Below are positions 22,456 to 28,023 of a stretch of 28,023 nucleotides of DNA, piece by piece. The first letter of the stretch is position 1, and each line of letters begins with the position of its first letter. The DNA is taken from the NCBI GenBank assembly GCA_035649235.1, contig DASRJX010000079.1:1-28023 (forward strand), in the 5' to 3' direction. The position numbers were made by a program, and so were the translations under genes. The notes under the pieces were generated by a model. It did no database searches. It saw only the letters and a list, made by a program, of their open reading frames with translations, and had not been told where the DNA came from. Source of the DNA: DASRJX01 sp035649235. Lineage in GTDB: Bacteria; Acidobacteriota; Polarisedimenticolia; Gp22-AA2.

Positions 22456-23261
22456 GACGCCACCTGCCGGGCCCGGGGAGCGAGCCACTGCCACAGCCCT
22501 TCCACCTTCGACGCCGTCCAGTCCCTGAGGCCGAAGCCGGTCCGTGCCTTGAACGAGAAGGACCAGGCCGTGTCGTGGAAGGAGATCTCCGTCCGGCGGA
22601 GACGGAAGGGATCGGAGCCCGGCCCGTTGGTGCCGGCGAGCGTCGTGCAGGCGCCGGCATACCCCGCCCCTTCGAGCAGGCGGAGGCACCGGTCGTCGTG
22701 CAGGCCGTGGGGATAGCAGAAGGACAGGACCGGAACTCCCAACCGGTCCTCGATCGTCTGCTTGGATCCTCGGATCTCGTCCTCCAGCTCGGACTCGGGG
22801 ATCCGGGTCAGGAAAGGGTGCGTCCGCGAGTGGGATCCAATTTCCATCCCCAGGCCCAGGAGCGCCGCTGCTTCGCTCCAGTCCAGGAGCGACCGGGGCG
22901 GGTCGCCGTGCCTGGCATCCCAGGCGTTGGTGCCGCCCACACGATCGCTCACCAGGAAAAACGTGGCCCTGAATCCGAATCGCTCCAGGACCGGCACCGC
23001 GTGATCCAGAAGTCCGCGGTAGCCGTCGTCGAACGTGAGAACCACGGAATGGCGCGGAGCCGGACGCAGCCCCTGCACCACCTCCAGGGCTTCGCCCAAG
23101 GTGAGGACCTGATATCCGCCTTCGGCCAGCGTCGTCATCTGCGCCTCGAACGCCTCCGGGGTCAGGCCCCACCGGCGCAGCTTCCGGCCAGGATCGGGAT
23201 CGACCCAATGATAGGCGAGAATCGTGACGCCCGGGGCGATCGGAATCGGCCGGCCGCTCAC
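22452..23261 (-). CDS. Polysaccharide deacetylase (NodB homology, CE4), 269 aa
   Basis: A CE4 deacetylase with complete motifs: ILAYHWVDP near the N-terminus, TFDDG at 76-80 (D78 catalytic, D79 metal), SHSRTH at 143-148 (H144, H148), and CYPHG. The C-terminal FRLRRTEI and a short amphipathic tail resemble exopolysaccharide-cluster deacetylases. No signal peptide is evident. The GTG at 23261 overlaps the upstream membrane-protein stop by four bases (GTGA). It shares the LRRT motif and overall length with the deacetylase at 622-1449, but the sequences differ enough that they probably act on different residues. Substrate unknown. Confidence 0.92.
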   Translation of the reverse strand: MSGRPIPIAPGVTILAYHWVDPDPGRKLRRWGLTPEAFEAQMTTLAEGGYQVLTLGEALEVVQGLRPAPRHSVVLTFDDGYRGLLDHAVPVLERFGFRATFFLVSDRVGGTNAWDARHGDPPRSLLDWSEAAALLGLGMEIGSHSRTHPFLTRIPESELEDEIRGSKQTIEDRLGVPVLSFCYPHGLHDDRCLRLLEGAGYAGACTTLAGTNGPGSDPFRLRRTEISFHDTAWSFSFKARTGFGLRDWTASKVEGLWQWLAPRARQVAS

Positions 23262-25021
23262 GGTTTCGCCCCCCCGTGCGGTGCCTCGGAAGCAGCCCGG
23301 TCGACGGCCTGATCCGGATCGACGACCCGGTAGATCTGCACGCTTCCCACGGTGTGGACCGTCTGGAGGAAGGGCGCTCCGGACGGGTCGTAGTCGCCGA
23401 CCCGCCTCTCCGCGGGACCGTGAAACACGTAGTTCACACCGAACCGGCGGAGGAGATCCAGCCGTTCCTGGTCGCTCCACTGCGGCTGGAAGAAGCCCGC
23501 GACATCGGCGGTGCGGCTCGGCGCCGCTTCCGTCAACTTGTCCTCGCCGAGGAAGACGCGCTGGCCGGAAAGCCGGGGGATGTAGTTCCCCGTCGGGTAG
23601 GCCGACAGGACCAGCGCCTCGCGCGGGACCTCCCGGTCCATCCATTCGATCGCCGCCACCTCGTCCTCCGGCAGGTAGGTCGGATCCTCGATCCTCGCGG
23701 CTTCGTGACAGTACGACAGGACGAGGTTCACGCCGCTCAGGCAGCAGACGACGATCGTCAGCCCGGCGGCAGCGAGCACGGCGGGCCGCCCCTGAAGCGC
23801 TTGTGGCAGGCGCAGCGCGGCCGATGACCGGCGGCGTCGCAGTATGGCGCGGAACAAGGTGCGCCTGAGCCCCTGCGTGGCCAGGATGGCCAGCGGGAGC
23901 TGGAGGCCGTTGAGGAGATGGAATCGCCAGTTGAATATCGGGACATAGGCCAGGGCCAGCGCCACCAGGAGCCAGGCCTTGGCCATCTGCTCACCCTGGC
24001 TGCGATCGGTCCTGAGGAAGCCGTCGAAGGTCACGATCGCGATGAAGAAGCTGGCACCCAGGCCGAGGGCGACGTGGAACAGGTCCGGGGTATAGAAATC
24101 GAGGCGGTTCACGGTGTTTCCCCACATCGGCTCGCGGGAGAGGGTCCATCTGTTCAGGACCAGCACCGGTACGGGCAGGCCGACGACCATCGCGAGGGCG
24201 ATCCACTGCCGGAACGACGGGCGGCGCTCCCTGGCCATCCACTGCAGGACGACGTAGGTGACGGCAGCGGGCAGGAGGACGACCATCTCGAAGGTGTGGG
24301 TGGCGGCGAGCACCATCCCGAAGACACCGCCGAACAGGGCCGGCGCGAGCCCACCCTCACGCTCCGCCTTCAGCAGCAGGAGGAGCGAGGCCACCATGAG
24401 CGCCGCCGCGAACACGAAATGGGGGTAGACCAGCATGGCGTGGAAGAGATTCAGCTCGACCAGCCAGGAGTCGATCGTCTTCAAGGGATGTCCGAGGAGG
24501 CGGGACAGCAGGCGTGCCACCCAGAGGAAGCCGACACCGAAGCAGGCCAGGACCAGCGCCATCCGCCGGTACCAGGGCTTCCTGATCGCGGTCGCGATGA
24601 ACGCGTAGGCCACCACGACCAGGAGCACGATGGAACCCGCGCCGAAGAGCCGGTGGACGGCATCGACGCTCAAGCCGGTCGCGCCCGCGAATCGGCCCAG
24701 CGCCAGATACGCGATGTTGAACAGGGCCGGCGGGTTCGGCTCGGAGGTGAAGTTGTTCGTGAACAGCAGCCGGCCATCCGCAGCCTGGCGCATGAGGCCC
24801 AGGTAGACGTTGTTGTCGTCGATGCCATCCCGGCCGATGAGGCCCATGAACCGCTCGGACTCCGGAACCGTCCTGTAGGCGACCCCGTAGGGAATCGAGG
24901 CGATCAGCACGAGTGCCGTGGCGACCAGGAGAGGAAAGACCCACTCCCTGCCCCGCACCCGCGCGCGGGAGGCCGAGGATGAGACTCCGCCGCGGTCGGG
25001 CCCGGCGGTGCTCCCCCTCAT
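23258..25021 (-). CDS. GT-C-like polytopic membrane protein, 587 aa
   Basis: A membrane protein with a basic N-terminus, a first helix (WVFPLLVATALVLIASIPYG), and a loop rich in acidic residues (GRDGIDDNNVYLGLMRQAADG), then many helices. The acidic loop after the first helix is placed as in GT-C glycosyltransferases. The last 140 or so residues are soluble and contain EDEVAAIEWMDREV and NYVFHGPAERR, a periplasmic domain type common in uncharacterised GT-C-like proteins. It could add a side-chain sugar or polymerise units. ATG 25021 overlaps the flippase stop by four bases (ATGA). Next to the flippase, an outer-face role is likely, though no activity can be assigned. Confidence 0.8.
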   Translation of the reverse strand: MRGSTAGPDRGGVSSSASRARVRGREWVFPLLVATALVLIASIPYGVAYRTVPESERFMGLIGRDGIDDNNVYLGLMRQAADGRLLFTNNFTSEPNPPALFNIAYLALGRFAGATGLSVDAVHRLFGAGSIVLLVVVAYAFIATAIRKPWYRRMALVLACFGVGFLWVARLLSRLLGHPLKTIDSWLVELNLFHAMLVYPHFVFAAALMVASLLLLLKAEREGGLAPALFGGVFGMVLAATHTFEMVVLLPAAVTYVVLQWMARERRPSFRQWIALAMVVGLPVPVLVLNRWTLSREPMWGNTVNRLDFYTPDLFHVALGLGASFFIAIVTFDGFLRTDRSQGEQMAKAWLLVALALAYVPIFNWRFHLLNGLQLPLAILATQGLRRTLFRAILRRRRSSAALRLPQALQGRPAVLAAAGLTIVVCCLSGVNLVLSYCHEAARIEDPTYLPEDEVAAIEWMDREVPREALVLSAYPTGNYIPRLSGQRVFLGEDKLTEAAPSRTADVAGFFQPQWSDQERLDLLRRFGVNYVFHGPAERRVGDYDPSGAPFLQTVHTVGSVQIYRVVDPDQAVDRAASEAPHGGAKP

Positions 25022-26526
25022 CGGAACACCTCGGCCCAGACCTTCCCCGCCAACCGCCTCTCCTCCCGGAACGCCCCGCCCACGACGTAGATCAGGCTGA
25101 AGCCGGCGAGACAGGCGCCGACGCGCAGCGCCAGGATCGGGATCGACGGCGACGGCGCGGCGCTCTTCCAGATCAGGAGCAGGAGGAACACCGGAATCCC
25201 CGTCAGCAGAGGCGCCCCCAGAGAGCCTGTGAGAAACCCGAACCCGTCGAGACCCGAGAACCGCAGGGCCTGCCGAATCACGATCGCGGCATCGATGGCG
25301 ACCGTCGCGGCCAGTGTGGCCAGCGCCGCGCCGAAAAGACCGAGCCAGCGATACAGCAGCAGCAGCAGCGCGAGGTTGAGGACGTACCTCGCCGCCTCCG
25401 CCCCCACGAGCACGCCGATACGTCCCGAGCCGAAGAGCAGCGTGGAGGAGGCCAGGGAGGCGGCCATCATCAGGTTGGCGAGCGTGAAGACGGTCAGGAC
25501 CACGGCACTCGCCGCGAACTCCTCGCCGACCCAGTAGCGCAGCAGGACCGGTCCGTCGACGAGGAGAATGGTGACGAGCGGCAGGGCGAGCGCCAGGTTG
25601 ACGCGGGTGCCGACCTCGAGGAGGCGGGCCGACCCCGAGCGCCGTCCGACCGCCTCCATCTCCGCGGCCATCGGGAACAGGACGCCGGACACCGGCTGCA
25701 GCCCCCTCGAGACGAAGGAGGCGAGCGTCACTCCCGCGCCGAAGATCCCGACCGCCGCGGGACCGGCCAGGATGCCCAGCAGGAGCAGATCGGCGTTGTC
25801 GAACAGGGTGCGGAGGCTCTCGTAGAGGAAGGACAGCGCGGAGAAGCTCGTCACGTCGGCCGAGAGGCCACTCCATCCCTTCCCGCCCGTCAGGTGGATC
25901 TGCGGCGCGATGCGCCGGATCGCCACGAAGCGGGTCAGGTGCCCGCCGATCGAGGCGGCCAGCTGCACGGCGCCGACCGCCACGAGACCGTATCCCGAGG
26001 TCAGAAATGCGGCGGTCGCGCCCAAGCGCAGCAGCGCCCAGGCGATCTCGACGCCGTTGAGCACGTCGAACCGGTGAAGACCCGCGAGCACGCTGCGGGT
26101 CACGCCGAACGGAAAGGAGACCACGAAGTTGAGCGCGATCAGGATCAGCAGGGCGCGGGCCTCAGGCTGATCCGCCGCCGGCACGTGAAAGAAGTCCAGC
26201 GTGGTGACGCTCAGGACGGCGAGGGCGCAGCCGGCGACGATCCCCACGGCCAGGTAGATGCGGAAGATCGAGCCGACCTCCTGGCTCGCCTCGCCGATCC
26301 GGCCGGTCCCGGCCAGCCGGGCCACCGCCCGCACGGCGGCCGCGCCGCTCCCCGCATTGAGGAAGCCGAGGTAGCTGCCGATCGCAGTGACCAGGACCCA
26401 GACACCGTACTGGGCCTGGCCGAGGTGCCTCACGACCAGAGGCGTCAGTAGGAGGAGGACGAGGCCGTTGACTCCTGCGCCGGCATACCCGGACCCGATG
26501 TTCCGGGCAACCCGCAACAGGCTCAT
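25018..26526 (-). CDS. Wzx-type oligosaccharide flippase (MOP superfamily), 502 aa
   Basis: A protein of MATE/Wzx size with about 12-14 hydrophobic segments. The N-terminus (NIGSGYAGAGVNGLVLLLLTPLVVRHLGQAQYG) is a classical polysaccharide-biosynthesis flippase opening, and a second half with LFDNADLLLLGILAGPAAVGIFGAG matches the internal repeat of the family. It should carry undecaprenyl-pyrophosphate repeat units across the inner membrane. ATG 26526 overlaps the kinase stop by four bases (ATGA). The frame is open to 26832, but those residues have no membrane character and only shadow the next gene. This is the sole flippase in the window, pointing to a Wzx/Wzy-dependent pathway rather than an ABC exporter. 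Confidence 0.9.
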   Translation of the reverse strand: MSLLRVARNIGSGYAGAGVNGLVLLLLTPLVVRHLGQAQYGVWVLVTAIGSYLGFLNAGSGAAAVRAVARLAGTGRIGEASQEVGSIFRIYLAVGIVAGCALAVLSVTTLDFFHVPAADQPEARALLILIALNFVVSFPFGVTRSVLAGLHRFDVLNGVEIAWALLRLGATAAFLTSGYGLVAVGAVQLAASIGGHLTRFVAIRRIAPQIHLTGGKGWSGLSADVTSFSALSFLYESLRTLFDNADLLLLGILAGPAAVGIFGAGVTLASFVSRGLQPVSGVLFPMAAEMEAVGRRSGSARLLEVGTRVNLALALPLVTILLVDGPVLLRYWVGEEFAASAVVLTVFTLANLMMAASLASSTLLFGSGRIGVLVGAEAARYVLNLALLLLLYRWLGLFGAALATLAATVAIDAAIVIRQALRFSGLDGFGFLTGSLGAPLLTGIPVFLLLLIWKSAAPSPSIPILALRVGACLAGFSLIYVVGGAFREERRLAGKVWAEVFR

Positions 26527-27542
26527 CCCGCGGCCCTGTCCCCCCAGAGCACCTCGGCGTGCGTGTTCAGGATCTTGCGCACTCCGGCCCGGGCCCGGGC
26601 GAAGTGGCCGGATTCGTCTTGAGGCAGGTAGCGCAGCTTGTTGAGACAGTATCCGACCCAGGCCAGGGTCAACAGCGGGGGAAGGAGTTCCCGCCGGAAG
26701 CCCATCCCGGCCGCATAGCGACCGAGGGTGCGGCGGAGCAGCTCGGCCAGCGGATCGCGCCCGTTCAGGATCCTCTCCAGGGCGGCGAACGGGTCGGGAT
26801 CCAGGTGATCTTCGATCCGGCAGACGATCCACAGGCAGAGGTCCAGGATGTCGTAGCCCGGAAGCGAGGGCTGATCGCAGTGCTCCCAGTCGATCACGCC
26901 GTAGCGCTCGTTCTCTCCCAGGATGTTCTCCCCGCAGAAATCGCCGTGCGCCAGGACGGCGGGGAAGGCCCCGTCGAAACCCGCGCGGACCTCCTGCGTC
27001 GCACGATCCAAGAGCGCCCGCGACCGGCCGGTGCGATCGATTTTCGCGCTGAACTCCTCCGTCAGGGCCTGCGCGTAATCCCGGCCGTCGATCCTCGTGG
27101 CCTTCCCCAATGCGGCATTCCAGTCGGCCGCCCAGCCGAGGAACCTGCCCATGCGCCCGTTCAGCCGCAGCCCCGGATTCAGCCAGGTTCCGACTTTCTC
27201 TCCCCGCAGGGCGCTCTGCAGCAGGACGTGATGTCCCGCGACCTCCCGGTACAGGAGAGGCTGGGGCACCGATTCTCTCGGGACGGAGGTCACGATCCCG
27301 GTCAGGGACTGCAGCCCCCGGTGCTCTCGCTCCAGGTAGTGGGCTCCCGCCGGATCGAAGCCGACCTTGCCCACGGCGGAGGGGAACTCCTCCCGGTCGA
27401 GGAAGAAGAAGTACACCGACTGATCGGCGTAGTCCTTGTCCTCGTGCGGGCGGTGGACCATCAGTACCGAGACCTGGCTGGGCGGGACGCCCATCGCCTC
27501 CGCGGCCAGAAGCCTGTAGGTTCCCGAGAGAGCGTCGATCAC
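26523..27542 (-). CDS. APH/choline-kinase-fold phosphotransferase, 339 aa
   Basis: The fold is that of aminoglycoside phosphotransferases. A catalytic-loop motif HGDxxxxN is present (H199, G200, D201, N206), and the metal-binding aspartate D218 is in VIDWEHCD, followed by PGYDILDLCLW. In the N-lobe K59 in GKVGF and E72 in LEREHRGL fit the ATP-binding lysine and its partner. Inside a polysaccharide operon the target is more likely a sugar, amino sugar, inositol or choline-like group than an antibiotic; this is inference. GTG 27542 overlaps the upstream stop (GTGA) and has a perfect AGGAGG five bases before it. A few codons upstream are open but shadow the neighbour. Confidence 0.87.
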   Translation of the reverse strand: MIDALSGTYRLLAAEAMGVPPSQVSVLMVHRPHEDKDYADQSVYFFFLDREEFPSAVGKVGFDPAGAHYLEREHRGLQSLTGIVTSVPRESVPQPLLYREVAGHHVLLQSALRGEKVGTWLNPGLRLNGRMGRFLGWAADWNAALGKATRIDGRDYAQALTEEFSAKIDRTGRSRALLDRATQEVRAGFDGAFPAVLAHGDFCGENILGENERYGVIDWEHCDQPSLPGYDILDLCLWIVCRIEDHLDPDPFAALERILNGRDPLAELLRRTLGRYAAGMGFRRELLPPLLTLAWVGYCLNKLRYLPQDESGHFARARAGVRKILNTHAEVLWGDRAAG

Positions 27543-28023
27543 GCGGTCCTCCTGGCCACCACGATCAGATTCGAGAGCAGCAGCCTGTGTAGCCCCAGGG
27601 AGCACAGAATGTTGGCGCCGAGCGCGAGCGCCCGGTACCTCGGCGCGCGGACGCCGACGGCCAGCCGCAGGAAGTAGCGGAACGCTTCCGGGCTGTCGAG
27701 CGGGACCAGCATGCGCGGCGCGCGCAACGAGGGGTAGGCGTAGAACGTCTCGATGGTCTTGAAGCCGTCTTTGCGGGCGCGGCGCAGGAGCTTGCGGCCG
27801 GCGAGACCGACGCAGCGCCTGGCCTCCAGCGCCATCACCCACCGGCCTCCGCGGGACAGGAGGCGGCGGACCCGGACGCCCCGGGCCGGCAACCGTCCGC
27901 GTGTCAGGTCTTCCAGCACCAGGTCGAAGTCGCCCACTCCGGCTGGCTCGGTGACACCGGTCCGGCGATCGAACCGGACCCCGACATCGCGCAGCGAGGC
28001 GAAGAGGTCGGTGGCGCCGCCGA
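27539..28023 (-). CDS. Methyltransferase-like protein, C-terminal part (cut by window edge)
   Basis: The frame is open to the window edge and stops at 27539, giving the last 160 residues. DFDLVLEDLTRGRLPARGV followed by RLLSRGGRWVMALEARR resembles the strand-4/strand-5 region of class I SAM methyltransferases. The rest (TIETFYAYPSLRAPRMLVPL and a final hydrophobic helix near LGANILCSLGLHRLLLSN) is not a standard methyltransferase tail. The SAM-binding motif I would lie outside the window, so the call is tentative. It overlaps the kinase gene by four bases, suggesting the two work together on the same group. Confidence 0.6.
   Translation of the reverse strand, partial: GGATDLFASLRDVGVRFDRRTGVTEPAGVGDFDLVLEDLTRGRLPARGVRVRRLLSRGGRWVMALEARRCVGLAGRKLLRRARKDGFKTIETFYAYPSLRAPRMLVPLDSPEAFRYFLRLAVGVRAPRYRALALGANILCSLGLHRLLLSNLIVVARRTA
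27548..27553 (-). promoter_or_regulatory. Ribosome binding site AGGAGG for GTG start 27542
   Basis: A full-consensus AGGAGG with five-base spacing precedes GTG 27542, fixing the kinase start inside the end of the upstream gene. Confidence 0.7.

Noticed and set aside
26523..27542. Aminoglycoside resistance gene
   Set aside because: The fold matches, but the gene is translationally coupled inside a polysaccharide operon with no mobile-element or resistance context, so a sugar or small-molecule kinase is likelier.
1..28023. tRNA, rRNA, CRISPR array, insertion sequence or phage remnants
   Set aside because: Coding genes fill nearly the whole window and the largest gap is 79 bases. I saw no direct-repeat arrays, transposase motifs or RNA gene signatures.

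Overview
The window is 28 kb of very GC-rich bacterial DNA, densely coding and entirely on the minus strand, so transcription runs from position 28023 towards 1. It reads as a surface-polysaccharide (exopolysaccharide or capsule) locus: 23 protein genes, of which the first and last are cut by the window edges. I see no rRNA, tRNA, CRISPR array, insertion sequence, phage gene or attachment site. GC content, GTG and TTG starts and the protein families suggest a high-GC Gram-negative-type lineage, possibly an environmental phylum such as Acidobacteriota or a relative. The sequence alone does not fix the taxon.

Region A (28023 to 4182) looks like one long transcription unit of 19 genes. 14 of its 18 junctions are 4-base start/stop overlaps (ATGA, GTGA or TTGA) and the other four gaps are 7 to 35 bases. 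In transcription order: a partial methyltransferase-like protein, an APH-fold kinase, a Wzx-type flippase, a GT-C-like membrane protein, a NodB-family deacetylase, two family-2 glycosyltransferases, a SAM methyltransferase, a radical SAM/SPASM enzyme, a family-2 glycosyltransferase, two GT-C-like membrane proteins, another family-2 glycosyltransferase, a B12-type radical SAM protein, a family-4 glycosyltransferase, a fused pseudo-nucleotidyltransferase/phosphoglycosyltransferase, a Wzc-type copolymerase/tyrosine kinase, a membrane-anchored DPM-like glycosyltransferase, and an NAD-dependent sugar epimerase with a zinc-ribbon insertion.

Region B (4181 to 4103) is the only intergenic stretch longer than 35 bases. 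It is AT-rich against its surroundings and carries a good sigma-70-like promoter and an inverted repeat. It probably starts a second unit, Region C (4102 to 1): a second B12-type radical SAM protein, a second family-4 glycosyltransferase, a second deacetylase and a GT-C membrane protein cut by the edge.

Working model (inference): the phosphoglycosyltransferase primes undecaprenyl phosphate with a sugar phosphate. The family-2 and family-4 enzymes extend the repeat unit. Methyltransferase, kinase, radical SAM enzymes and deacetylases decorate it. The flippase exports it, a polymerase (not clearly recognised, possibly one of the GT-C-like proteins) joins units, and the Wzc-like kinase controls length. 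No outer-membrane exporter (Wza) or tyrosine phosphatase lies in the window. The most unusual points are three radical SAM enzymes inside a glycan operon, two of them paired with a GT4 gene, and a priming enzyme fused to a nucleotidyltransferase that has lost its catalytic residues.
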